From Chryseobacterium gallinarum (GTDB lineage Bacteria; Bacteroidota; Bacteroidia; Flavobacteriales; Weeksellaceae): a stretch of DNA of 64,000 nucleotides. Below are positions 52,573 through 60,771 of the stretch, in pieces (the first letter of the stretch is position 1; each line of letters begins with the position of its first letter). The translations under genes and the position numbers were made by a program. Below the pieces are notes generated by a model that worked only from the letters and a program-made list of their open reading frames with translations, searched no databases and was not told the DNA's origin. The stretch lies in NCBI RefSeq assembly GCF_001021975.1, contig NZ_CP009928.1, positions 2,918,001-2,982,000 of the forward strand, given 5' to 3'.

Positions 52573-53133
52573 ATGAACGACGAACAGCTATTTCTGCTCA
52601 TCCAAAAGGCCAAAGACAAAGATCAGAAAGCCCAGACTAAACTCATTAATATTTTTTGGGTGGATGTTTTCTCTTTTGTGATGAAAAAAGTAAGAGATGA
52701 AAATGATGCCGATGAAATTACCGTCAATGTTTTTTCTAAAGTATTGTCCAAGCTGGATATGTTTGATCCGCATTTTCAATTTAAAACCTGGGTTTTAACA
52801 ATAGCCCAGAATACCGTCATCGATTTCTGGCGGAAAAAGAACCGTGAAAATGAAGACCCTGTTGAAAACCTCGGTGAAGTTAAAAACCAATATGCAAAAT
52901 CACCTGAAGAATTGATGATCTCTGATGAAGAACAGAAAAAAATCATCAAAACCATTGAATCATTGGATGCTAATTATCAGGATATCATCAAACTAAGGTT
53001 TTTTGAAGAAAAAAGTATCAAAGAAATTGCTGAAGAACTGGGAATTTCAGTGGCTAATACCAAAGTAAGGGTCATGCGTGCAAAGAAAGTGCTTGCAGAA
53101 CTCCTGAAAAATAATGAATTTGAGGACAACTAG
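52573..53133 (+). CDS. ECF-type RNA polymerase sigma factor
   Basis: A 186-residue sigma-70 family factor. Region 2 spans about 10-80, with NDADEITVNVFSKVLSKLD and FKTWVLTIAQNTVIDFWR; region 4 spans about 125-178, with LDANYQDIIKLRFFEEKSIK and VANTKVRVMRAKK. No region 3 is present. No anti-sigma gene is visible next to it: lipA follows. The ATG at 52573 is chosen over the longer frame from 52537, which overlaps the promoter boxes. Regulon unknown. Confidence 0.9.
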   Translation: MNDEQLFLLIQKAKDKDQKAQTKLINIFWVDVFSFVMKKVRDENDADEITVNVFSKVLSKLDMFDPHFQFKTWVLTIAQNTVIDFWRKKNRENEDPVENLGEVKNQYAKSPEELMISDEEQKKIIKTIESLDANYQDIIKLRFFEEKSIKEIAEELGISVANTKVRVMRAKKVLAELLKNNEFEDN

Positions 53134-53259
53134 ACAAATATTCCACGGTCCTTTTATACAAACAAAATATATAAAGAAGGATAATATATTCTTTTTACTA
53201 ATAAATTTAGATATTTGATGGCACTGATACCGGATTATAAGTTTCATCAATTTTTCCGG

Positions 53260-53292
53260 TTGATGGTTTCCATTAAAAAATCCTTAACTTTG
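53260..53292 (+). promoter_or_regulatory. Promoter of lipA
   Basis: TTG (53260-53262) and TAACTTTG (53285-53292) are 22 bases apart and lie just before the ATG at 53309. Confidence 0.6.
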
Positions 53293-53308
53293 AACTTCAA
53301 TTTTAGAA

Positions 53309-54175
53309 ATGGAAAATTCAGTTCAAGACACTACCGTTCAAAAACCAAAATGGATCCGAGTAAAACTTCCTACCGGAAAGAATTACAGAGAGCTGAGAAC
53401 CTTGGTTGACAAATATAAATTAAATACCATTTGCCAAAGCGGAAGCTGCCCGAATATGGGAGAATGCTGGGGTGAAGGTACGGCTACCTTTATGATTTTG
53501 GGAAATATCTGTACCCGAAGCTGTGGATTCTGTGGCGTGAAAACCGGAAAACCACTTGACGTAAATTGGGATGAACCTGAAAAAGTAGCCCGCTCCATCA
53601 AATTAATGAAGATCAAGCATGCAGTTCTTACCTCTGTAGACCGCGATGATCTGAAAGATATGGGATCTATTCTCTGGGGAGAAACTGTGAATGCCGTAAG
53701 GAGAATCTCACCCGGAACTACTATGGAAACACTAATTCCGGATTTTCAGGGAATTACCAAACATCTTGACAGGCTGGTAGAAGTAGCACCGGAGGTAATC
53801 TCCCATAATATGGAAACGGTAAAACGTTTGACCAGAGAAGTAAGAATTCAGGCAAAATACGAAAGAAGCCTTGAAGTACTGAGATATTTAAAAGAAGCTG
53901 GGCAGAGAAGAACAAAGACAGGAGTAATGCTTGGTCTCGGGGAAACCAGAGATGAGGTTTTCCAGACAATTGAAGATATCAGAAATGCCAATGTGGATGT
54001 TATTACCCTTGGGCAATACCTGCAACCTACCAAAAAGCATCTTCCTGTGAAAAAATTCATTACGCCGGAAGAATTTGATGAGTTTGGAGACTTTGCAAGA
54101 AGTCTGGGCTTCAGACATGTGGAAAGCTCACCTCTTGTGAGAAGTTCGTACCACGCAGAAAAACATATTCACTAA
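53309..54175 (+). CDS. lipA: Lipoyl synthase
   Basis: A radical-SAM enzyme that inserts two sulfurs into octanoyl groups on lipoate-dependent proteins. The auxiliary cluster motif CX4CX5C is Cys42, Cys47 and Cys53; the radical-SAM motif CX3CX2C is Cys68, Cys72 and Cys75. The C-terminal RSSYHAEK provides the conserved serine ligand. At 288 residues it is normal length. lipB is not adjacent. A terminator follows. Confidence 0.97.
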   Translation: MENSVQDTTVQKPKWIRVKLPTGKNYRELRTLVDKYKLNTICQSGSCPNMGECWGEGTATFMILGNICTRSCGFCGVKTGKPLDVNWDEPEKVARSIKLMKIKHAVLTSVDRDDLKDMGSILWGETVNAVRRISPGTTMETLIPDFQGITKHLDRLVEVAPEVISHNMETVKRLTREVRIQAKYERSLEVLRYLKEAGQRRTKTGVMLGLGETRDEVFQTIEDIRNANVDVITLGQYLQPTKKHLPVKKFITPEEFDEFGDFARSLGFRHVESSPLVRSSYHAEKHIH

Positions 54176-54182
54176 AAATATA

Positions 54183-54212
54183 AACCGTTCAGCAATGAGC
54201 GGTTTTTTTTAT
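54183..54212 (+). terminator. Terminator of lipA
   Basis: AACCGTTCA (54183-54191) pairs with TGAGCGGTT (54196-54204) with one mismatch, followed by a run of Ts. Confidence 0.75.
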
Positions 54213-54252
54213 TGCATCCAGATGATTACCAACAGGAGGGATTTTGCTCTCA

Positions 54253-55152
54253 TTACCGGTTACAGGAAGATTCACGGGTGATAAATCCTATCCGTCCGTT
54301 AATCTCAATGGCTTTAAAATGCTTTTTCTTAAATTCTGAAGGCGTTTCTCCTGTATGTTGTTTGAAAAGCTTATTAAAATAAGAAAGACTTTCAAACCCG
54401 ACCTGGAAACAAACTTCTGTAACGGAATAATCCTTCAGCAGAAATATCTTAGCCTGATTAATCCTGTAATTATTCACAAAATCTGTGAAAGTCATATTGG
54501 TTTGTTTCTTAAAATACCGGCAAAAAGCAGGAGTACTTAAGCTCACTATTTTTGCAATTTCATTAACGTCCGGTTTTTTATCATAGTTCTCATGAATGTA
54601 ATCATAGATAGTACCCATTCTGATCTTATCGTTCAGGAACCACTTAACCCTTGTGTCTTCCTGGTTAAGTTCCTTTACCTCGGAAGAATCTGCGAGAATC
54701 TGTAAAATTTCAATCAGCCCTACCAGGGATTCAAAAGAATTTTTTTCTTTAATGAGGGCAAGTTTTTCGATTACAATATGCTTGGTTTCTCCAAAAAATG
54801 AGAGACCCAAATAAGATTTTTCCAAAAGCCGTTTAATATTTTCAAATTCGGGTACAGGAAGAATGATATCCTGGAGAAAATTTTCCCGCATTTGTAATAC
54901 CAGTTGCTTGCATTCAGTTTGTATACCGTAATCGAAATTAAGATGGGGAACGTTGGAACCAATAAGCAGCAGGTCACTTTCCGTAAAGCCGGAAATATCT
55001 TTCCCTACATGGCGGATCCCATTTAAAGCTTCCACATAGACCAGTTCTATTTCAGGATGATAATGCCAGAAAAAGCAGTTTTTTAAAGAAGGCGAAAAAA
55101 TCTTGAAAGATTTCCCTTTTTCAAACTCAATAATTTCTTTCTGGATTTTCAT
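54253..55152 (-). CDS. AraC-family transcriptional regulator
   Basis: A 299-residue regulator with an N-terminal cupin-like sensing domain (FFWHYHPEIELVYVEALNG, about 28-46) and a C-terminal double helix-turn-helix (about 195-292), including VNEIAKIVSLSTPAFCRYFK and the signature VCFQVGFESLSYFNKLFKQ. It is divergent from the MFS gene at 55316 with a 163-base gap, the usual layout for a regulator and the exporter it controls. The inducer is unknown. Confidence 0.9.
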   Translation of the reverse strand: MKIQKEIIEFEKGKSFKIFSPSLKNCFFWHYHPEIELVYVEALNGIRHVGKDISGFTESDLLLIGSNVPHLNFDYGIQTECKQLVLQMRENFLQDIILPVPEFENIKRLLEKSYLGLSFFGETKHIVIEKLALIKEKNSFESLVGLIEILQILADSSEVKELNQEDTRVKWFLNDKIRMGTIYDYIHENYDKKPDVNEIAKIVSLSTPAFCRYFKKQTNMTFTDFVNNYRINQAKIFLLKDYSVTEVCFQVGFESLSYFNKLFKQHTGETPSEFKKKHFKAIEINGRIGFITRESSCNR

Positions 55153-55315
55153 TTTGTTCTCTTTTGATTGTTTAAGGATTTAAAATTAAATAAAAAGGTT
55201 AATAAAGAGCAAATATTTATCATTTTAAAAGAAGTGAAATTCAATCTTTCTTTCGATTTTTGCACTTTCATAGTAAAGATGAAATCATTTAATTCAGCTA
55301 AAAGACTTAGATACA

Positions 55316-56515
55316 ATGAAGATTGATAAAAGAATAATACCACTGGCAATCGGTGGCTTAGGAATCGGAACGACGGAATTCACCGTAATGGGGTTACTAC
55401 CTGATATAGCAAAAACATTACAGATTACCATTCCGCAGGCGGGGCATTTAATTTCTGCCTATGCGATGGGAGTGGTCATAGGAGCTCCTATACTTATCGG
55501 ATATTCAGTGAAATTCCCACCTAAAAAAGTATTGATTGCATTTATGATTTTATTTACTTTATTTAACGGGCTTTCTGCAATTGCTCCTAATTACACCACA
55601 ATGATGATCATCCGGTTTATGTCCGGGCTCCCTCACGGAGCGTTTTTCGGAGTAGGAACTGTGGTGGCCTCCAAAATGGCAGGAAAAGGGAAGGAAGCGT
55701 TTTATATATCCATGATGTTTACCGGTCTCACAGTAGCGAATCTGGCTATGGTCCCTTTGGTGACTTATATCGGACATACCTATCATTGGAGACTGTATTT
55801 TGCCATTGTAGCGGTGATTGGAGTTTTGGCTTTATTGTTCTTAAAATTATGGCTTCCGGCGATGGAATCTAACCAGAATACCCATTTCCTGGAAGAACTG
55901 AAATTTTTGAAAAATAAGCAATCCTGGCTGGTCCTTGCGATTACAGCAATCGGTTTCGGAGGACTTTTTACATGGTTAAGTTATATTACTCCCCTGATGA
56001 CCGTCATTTCAGGAGTTCCGGGCAGTCAGATGGCGTATGTCATGGTTCTTGCCGGAGCAGGAATGGTTGTGGGTAATCTTGCAGGAGGTATTGTTTCGGA
56101 TAAACTGGGGCCGGAGAAAACATGTGTTCTCCTGATTTTCCTGATGATGATTGCTTTAGGCGGTGTATTTTTTCTTTCCGACCATAAGAATATTGCTTTT
56201 GTATTAACGTTTATGTGCGGGGCATTATCAATGTCTATTGCAGCACCCATCAATATTATGATGATGAAAGCAGCACCCAAAAGTGAAATGATGGCGGCTG
56301 CTTTTATGCAAGCCGGCTTTAATATTGCTAATGCTATGGGCGCCTTTCTGGGGGGAATTCCTTTAGAATACGGATTACCTTACAATTATCCTTCATTAGT
56401 AGGAGTAGGAATGACCTTTATAGGATTTGTAATCAGTGTGAGATATATGTATTTGTATGGAACAGGCACTCCGGATGAAAAGGAAATACAGGAATGTGTT
56501 TCATGTGATCAATAA
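55316..56515 (+). CDS. MFS transporter (AraJ/drug-efflux type)
   Basis: A 399-residue 12-segment major facilitator. The loop-2 motif GAPILIGYSVKFPPKK follows the second helix, and the start IPLAIGGLGIGTTEFTVMG is typical of the AraJ/YdhP-like proton-antiport group. GFGGLFTWLSYITPLM opens the second half. Substrate not predictable. The divergent AraC-type gene probably regulates it. A bidirectional terminator lies downstream. Confidence 0.9.
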   Translation: MKIDKRIIPLAIGGLGIGTTEFTVMGLLPDIAKTLQITIPQAGHLISAYAMGVVIGAPILIGYSVKFPPKKVLIAFMILFTLFNGLSAIAPNYTTMMIIRFMSGLPHGAFFGVGTVVASKMAGKGKEAFYISMMFTGLTVANLAMVPLVTYIGHTYHWRLYFAIVAVIGVLALLFLKLWLPAMESNQNTHFLEELKFLKNKQSWLVLAITAIGFGGLFTWLSYITPLMTVISGVPGSQMAYVMVLAGAGMVVGNLAGGIVSDKLGPEKTCVLLIFLMMIALGGVFFLSDHKNIAFVLTFMCGALSMSIAAPINIMMMKAAPKSEMMAAAFMQAGFNIANAMGAFLGGIPLEYGLPYNYPSLVGVGMTFIGFVISVRYMYLYGTGTPDEKEIQECVSCDQ

Positions 56516-56586
56516 ATCTGTGCTTATGGTTTGTATAAATCAGCAAAGCGTTGGAAGAAAGCTGTATAATACAATCCACAAGACAT

Positions 56587-56620
56587 AAAAAAGACTGCAT
56601 CTGAAAGTGCAGTCTTTTTT
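56587..56620. terminator. Bidirectional terminator
   Basis: AAAAAAGACTGCA (56587-56599) pairs perfectly with TGCAGTCTTTTTT (56608-56620), between the convergent MFS and STAS-like genes. Confidence 0.88.
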
Positions 56621-56631
56621 GTATCCATAAT

Positions 56632-57012
56632 CTATGCCTCTACCTCATTCCCATTCTTACACCAGTATAGGGCATTGTATAAATTTTCTTTAGGAAAGGA
56701 TTTGAACTCTCCCGGCATCAGGACACTGAAGATATCTGTGAAATCCTGCACACCTTCTTTATCTGTGACAATGGCTGTACGATTCCAGTTTGTCAGGTTC
56801 TTTAGACCTAAAAGAGCATCTTGAAGCCATGCACCTATGGTGAATTTATCCAGATCAGTATCCAAATACAATAAGTAATTCAGCTCACCAAATTGGTCTA
56901 CTTTCTCTTTGACACGCGGAATTACCAGTTTTTCAAAATCTTCTCTCGTTACTTCTCCCGTTGCATTGAATGCTGCAACATTTTCCGGAGCTTCTGGAAT
57001 AATTGTTATCAT
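56632..57012 (-). CDS. SpoIIAA-like (STAS/SEC14-type) protein
   Basis: A 126-residue soluble protein of the SpoIIAA-like family: an opening strand ENVAAFNATGEVTREDFEKL, a central LNYLLYLDTDLDKFTIGAW and NRTAIVTDKEGVQDF before the last helix. Members are small alpha/beta proteins often induced by stress and thought to bind lipids or partners, but no activity is shown. It is divergent from the FAD oxidoreductase gene. Confidence 0.82.
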   Translation of the reverse strand: MITIIPEAPENVAAFNATGEVTREDFEKLVIPRVKEKVDQFGELNYLLYLDTDLDKFTIGAWLQDALLGLKNLTNWNRTAIVTDKEGVQDFTDIFSVLMPGEFKSFPKENLYNALYWCKNGNEVEA

Positions 57013-57126
57013 AGTAAATATTTTATGGTGGTTTAGTTGTAAGTGCCAACAATAATTACACCATATAATGAAATATAATCGTTAAAATAGTCATAAATAT
57101 TTCTATTTTTAATGTAAAAAAGTAAT

Positions 57127-58332
57127 ATGAATCTGAAATCAAATGAACCTTTCTGGCTTTTAAAAAATGGATTGATAACCTCATATCCCTCGCTGAAAGC
57201 TAATGAAGAATGTGAAGTTTTAATTATTGGAGGAGGGATTACCGGGAGCCTTATTGCTCATCAGATGGTGGAAGATGGTTATCATACAATTCTTATTGAT
57301 AAACGGGAAATCAGCAATGGCAGTACTTCGGCTACCACTTCTATGTTGCAGTACGAAATAGATATTCCTCTTTTTGAGTTGATAGACAAAATAGGAGAGA
57401 AAGGTGCTATACGAAGTTATGAAGCCTGCTCCCGGGCTATTGATACAATATCCCAAATATCCCAAAGAATAAAATCAGACGCCGGCTTTACACGGAAAAA
57501 ATCTTTGTATTTTGCTTCCAAAAAGAAAGATGTACAATGGCTTACAAAAGAATTTGAAGCCAGAAAAAAAGCCGGTTTTAAAGTAAAATGGTTAAGTGCC
57601 GAGCAGATTTCAGATCAATTCGGTATTGAAAATACCTATGGTGGAATTCTTTCCGCCCAGGGAGGAAGCATTGATGCATTCAGGTTTGCCCATGAGTTAC
57701 TCATGTATAATGCTAAAAAAGGATTAAAGATTTTTGATAAGACTGAAATGTTGAAAGTAGAATATCATAAAGGATTTAATATTGCCGTTATGGATAGTGG
57801 TTTTCAGATTAAAGCAAAGAAAATAATCTATTGTATAGGATATGAAAGCAAAAATCTGTTGAAAGAAAATTTTGTTAATCTGAAAAGTACTTATGCGATA
57901 GTTTCTGAAATAGAAAATGACCCTTCCGGGAATTTAGATAATCTGCTGGTGTGGAATACGGATGACCCTTACCTTTATATGCGAACTACCGATGATGGAA
58001 GGCTGCTGGTTGGCGGAGGAGATGAAGATTTTTACGGAGCTGAAAAGAGAGATATTCTATTAGACAAAAAAGAAAAAGAAATCATTAAAGCCCTGAAAAA
58101 AATAAAACCGGATTATCATTTCTATACCGATTTTGTATGGGCCGGGACTTTTGGGGAAACCGAAGACGGGCTACCTTATATCGGGGAACATAAAAAATTC
58201 AGAAACTCCTACTTTGTATTAGGTTTCGGGGGAAATGGAATTACTTTTTCAGTAACAGGAATGGAAATGTCTTCCTTATTCATGCAAAATAAGAAACATC
58301 CCTTGTCCCGGTATTTTAAATTTGGCAGATAA
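57127..58332 (+). CDS. FAD-dependent oxidoreductase (DAO family)
   Basis: A 401-residue flavoprotein with the dinucleotide-binding motif VLIIGGGITGSLIAHQM (31-47), followed by STSATTSMLQYE, a catalytic-domain middle, and the C-terminal FAD-contact block YFVLGFGGNGITFSV. Homologues are related to glycine oxidase/D-amino-acid oxidase and sometimes carry a Rieske domain, absent here. The substrate is not predictable. No terminator hairpin of its own is obvious; REP-like hairpins follow. Confidence 0.85.
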   Translation: MNLKSNEPFWLLKNGLITSYPSLKANEECEVLIIGGGITGSLIAHQMVEDGYHTILIDKREISNGSTSATTSMLQYEIDIPLFELIDKIGEKGAIRSYEACSRAIDTISQISQRIKSDAGFTRKKSLYFASKKKDVQWLTKEFEARKKAGFKVKWLSAEQISDQFGIENTYGGILSAQGGSIDAFRFAHELLMYNAKKGLKIFDKTEMLKVEYHKGFNIAVMDSGFQIKAKKIIYCIGYESKNLLKENFVNLKSTYAIVSEIENDPSGNLDNLLVWNTDDPYLYMRTTDDGRLLVGGGDEDFYGAEKRDILLDKKEKEIIKALKKIKPDYHFYTDFVWAGTFGETEDGLPYIGEHKKFRNSYFVLGFGGNGITFSVTGMEMSSLFMQNKKHPLSRYFKFGR

Positions 58333-58373
58333 TCCTGTTTGGTAAATTACCCAACCCTATTCTAAATCAATAG

Positions 58374-58545
58374 AGCGGGCTTTAGCCCGCTTGTTATAAG
58401 AATCTGATAATCAATTGTATTCTGCGGAAAATAAATGTTGTAAGTTTGATTCTTGAAATAATCTGCAAATTCGCGGGAATTATTCAATAGCAGCGGGCTT
58501 TAGCCCGCTTACCAATAATACATTCTGATTCAACGGCTTTAGCCG
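58374..58545. repeat. Cluster of REP-like hairpins (GGCTTTAGCC family)
   Basis: Two perfect copies of AGCGGGCTTTAGCCCGCT (58374-58391 and 58492-58509) and a shorter variant, CGGCTTTAGCCG (58534-58545), lie in the gap between convergent genes. Each is a tight hairpin with a TTTA loop. They look like repetitive extragenic palindromes and may also act as terminators. Confidence 0.75.
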
Positions 58546-58584
58546 AAACCTGAAATCCGTCCTTTGCTATAACTCCTGTTGTTT

Positions 58585-59778
58585 TTACAGGCTATATCCG
58601 TTTTTCTTAGCCAAATCCATAATAGAACTTTCAATCGCTTTCCCCAGATCGTCAGAATCATTTGTTCCTCTTTTTTTCATTTCGGTATCAATATAGGACT
58701 GACGTTTCCTGGACAATTCTTCAATTTCTTTCTGAATTTTATCACGTTCTGCAGATTTTAAGGAAATTGTTTTTTTAATTTCTTCCCTGCTTTTGCCCTT
58801 CAGCTCATCAGGAAGCTCACTTTCCTTTACGGTGGCTATAAAGCCGGCATCTTTTTCGGCTTTGTCCACCAGATCCCAGTGTTCGTTCTTATAGGCATTC
58901 TTTTTAGATTTGGAAACCGTTCTTTCTACAAAATTCGAGGCAGATTGTATAGCTGCATTTTTGTCCTGGGCAATCTGTTTAAGTTTATATTCAGAACCAT
59001 GACTTCCATAATAAATATAGGTGTCGTTCAATTTTGCATTGCATTCTGAAATCCTGATATCATAAGGCGTTTCAATATACATTACTTTTCTGTCACTGTC
59101 GATATTGAAATATTTTCCACCCCCTATTACAGCTCCATTCTGCCAGAAACTTTGAATTCCTTCTTCCCGGCTTCCGCAGAAAATAGTGTTGGTATAAATG
59201 TTTTTATCTTTTGCCTTTGAAATTACCTCCTTATAATTTATCCTTCCCTGGTTAAAAGGTTCGTTACCGGCAATATAAATAAGCTTCATGCTTTTCTCAT
59301 TGCCATCCCAGTTGAGATTCGCAGAGGCATCCCGGATTACAGCTCCGCAATATTCACTGCCACCATTGGTCCTCAAAGCAAATAATTTTTCAGATACCAG
59401 ATCCAGGTCCTGGGTGAGAGGAGTAACCTGCCTGATATAATTTTCATCGCGGATTCCGTCATTTCCATATTCATAAAGGGCAATTTCTACCTGAGGAGCC
59501 TGGCCATTATATTTTAAAGTGGTCAGCGTATTAACGATATTCCAGAGCCTGGACTTTGCCTGATCAATAAGACCATCCATACTGTTGGAAGTGTCAAGCA
59601 GCAGTGCCACTTGAATTTTATTGTCCTTTGCAATGGTATTTACAGGAAACAAAGAAGCTTTTTGTACCGGAATTGTAGTGTTTTTTGTAATGCTTTCTGA
59701 GCAACGTATCTCTGAAGAAGTTCCTGTGCTTACTAAAAATGTACTTGCAGCAAGAGTTAAAATTTTTAAAGTTGTCAT
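58585..59778 (-). CDS. von Willebrand factor A domain protein
   Basis: A 397-residue probably exported protein (hydrophobic N-terminus with a Cys at 26). The vWA domain has the metal-site motif LLDTSNSMDG (61-70, DxSxS), then NTLTTLKYNG and the Thr/Asp blocks, and GNEPFNQGRINYKEV. The C-terminal third is a charged coiled helix rich in Lys/Glu (about 290-395). The upstream region has the ACTTGGTG element and the TAAAATTACCC promoter core also present before the SIMPL gene, so the two genes are probably co-regulated. Confidence 0.85.
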   Translation of the reverse strand: MTTLKILTLAASTFLVSTGTSSEIRCSESITKNTTIPVQKASLFPVNTIAKDNKIQVALLLDTSNSMDGLIDQAKSRLWNIVNTLTTLKYNGQAPQVEIALYEYGNDGIRDENYIRQVTPLTQDLDLVSEKLFALRTNGGSEYCGAVIRDASANLNWDGNEKSMKLIYIAGNEPFNQGRINYKEVISKAKDKNIYTNTIFCGSREEGIQSFWQNGAVIGGGKYFNIDSDRKVMYIETPYDIRISECNAKLNDTYIYYGSHGSEYKLKQIAQDKNAAIQSASNFVERTVSKSKKNAYKNEHWDLVDKAEKDAGFIATVKESELPDELKGKSREEIKKTISLKSAERDKIQKEIEELSRKRQSYIDTEMKKRGTNDSDDLGKAIESSIMDLAKKNGYSL

Positions 59779-59808
59779 TGTATTTTTTTTTAAGGTTTAT
59801 TTCTAAAA

Positions 59809-59873
59809 TAAAATTACCCTTGTTTCAGTCTGAAAATTTAAAGACTTGGTGGAGTGGCAGTTTCACGGTTTTA
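59809..59873 (-). promoter_or_regulatory. Promoter core and direct-repeat operator of vWA gene
   Basis: Plus-strand TAAAATTACCC (59809-59819; minus GGGTAATTTTA, a -7-like box) is followed after 24 bases by ACTTGGTGG (59844-59852) and, 12 bases later, by a degenerate second copy (ACGGTTTTA, 59865-59873). Spacing is the same as at the SIMPL gene. Confidence 0.55.
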
Positions 59874-59899
59874 AAAAGGAAAACAGCCCGGGAGGCTGT
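59870..59899 (-). terminator. Terminator of SIMPL gene
   Basis: ACAGCC (59882-59887) pairs with GGCTGT (59893-59898); on the minus strand the stem is followed by TTTTCCTTTTTA. Confidence 0.7.
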
Positions 59900-59917
59900 C
59901 TTCTCACATCTGCTTTT

Positions 59918-60592
59918 TTAAAGGATTTCGTATCTCGTTTTGATACTGTATTTCAGTTTGATATTTTCAATATTGTCAAAAGAATAATCTACCGGTGTGT
60001 CCGCCATTTCCATTTGTACATTGCTCATTCTTCCTTTGTAAGCAACGGGCATTACCATATCACTGGTATAATCTTCTATTTCTACAATTTCAATGACACT
60101 CCCTGTTTTCTTGCCCATACTTTCCAATAGATAATCAGCTTTTTCCTTTGCGGCTTTCAGAGCATTGATTTTAACTGTTTTTCTGAAATCTGCTATTTTA
60201 GTATTATTCACTTCGGAAATGTTCAGGCTGCTTACCCATTTTTGGTTCAAATCCTCAAAAATTTTGCTGATGTTGGATTTTGCATTGGCTTTAAACTGAA
60301 AGTTTTTGGTAAACTTTACTGTTTTAGAGTAAAGATTCTGGTACATTGATTTAAATTTGATGTCTTCATTTTTTACACCTGCATTTTTCAAAGTCTCAAA
60401 TAATTTCTTTTCGTTGTCTGCCAGATCATTTTTGTTATCTGCTTTTATTCCGATGCTGAAGGTAATTTCATCCGGTTCTACTTCCATTTCGGCGACACCG
60501 GTTACTTCAATTGCGTTTTTCTTTACTTCCTGTGCGTTGATAAAACTTCCCAGGGTTAAAACTCCGATCAATAAAAAATGTTTCAATTTCAT
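59918..60592 (-). CDS. SIMPL domain protein (DUF541)
   Basis: A 224-residue exported protein: signal peptide MKLKHFLLIGVLTLGSFINAQ, then the SIMPL pattern IEVTGVAEMEVEPDEITFSI (27-46), LFETLKNAGVKNEDIKFKS and a C-terminal Ala/Lys-rich helix (AAKEKADYLLESMGKKTG). SIMPL proteins are periplasmic or outer-membrane proteins, some of them linked to protection from oxidative stress. It shares promoter core and operator layout with the vWA gene. Confidence 0.9.
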   Translation of the reverse strand: MKLKHFLLIGVLTLGSFINAQEVKKNAIEVTGVAEMEVEPDEITFSIGIKADNKNDLADNEKKLFETLKNAGVKNEDIKFKSMYQNLYSKTVKFTKNFQFKANAKSNISKIFEDLNQKWVSSLNISEVNNTKIADFRKTVKINALKAAKEKADYLLESMGKKTGSVIEIVEIEDYTSDMVMPVAYKGRMSNVQMEMADTPVDYSFDNIENIKLKYSIKTRYEIL

Positions 60593-60617
60593 AATTTCCT
60601 GTTTTTAAATTCTGAAG

Positions 60618-60682
60618 TAAAATTACCCAGTTCCGAAACCGGAAATCAGAAGACTTGGTGAAATGGAGTTTTGACTTGGTGG
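60618..60682 (-). promoter_or_regulatory. Promoter core and direct-repeat operator of SIMPL gene
   Basis: TAAAATTACCC (60618-60628), 24 bases, ACTTGGTGA (60653-60661), 12 bases, ACTTGGTGG (60674-60682) on the plus strand. The repeats are 21 bases apart start to start, about two helical turns, as is usual for LytTR-type regulators. Confidence 0.6.
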
Positions 60683-60686
60683 ATAT

Positions 60687-60715
60687 TAAAAAAGGCAATC
60701 CTGAAAAGAATTGCC
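60687..60715 (-). terminator. Terminator of amidohydrolase gene
   Basis: GGCAAT (60694-60699) pairs with ATTGCC (60710-60715); on the minus strand a run of Ts follows. Confidence 0.75.
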
Positions 60716-60771
60716 CTGGCATTTATTGATCCATCTGCAAAGATGAATAGTTGTTTTTTAATAATTCTGCT

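Noticed and set aside
59739..60130. Short plus-strand frames near the vWA and SIMPL genes
   Set aside because: They overlap promoter elements and the SIMPL gene and show no protein-like features.
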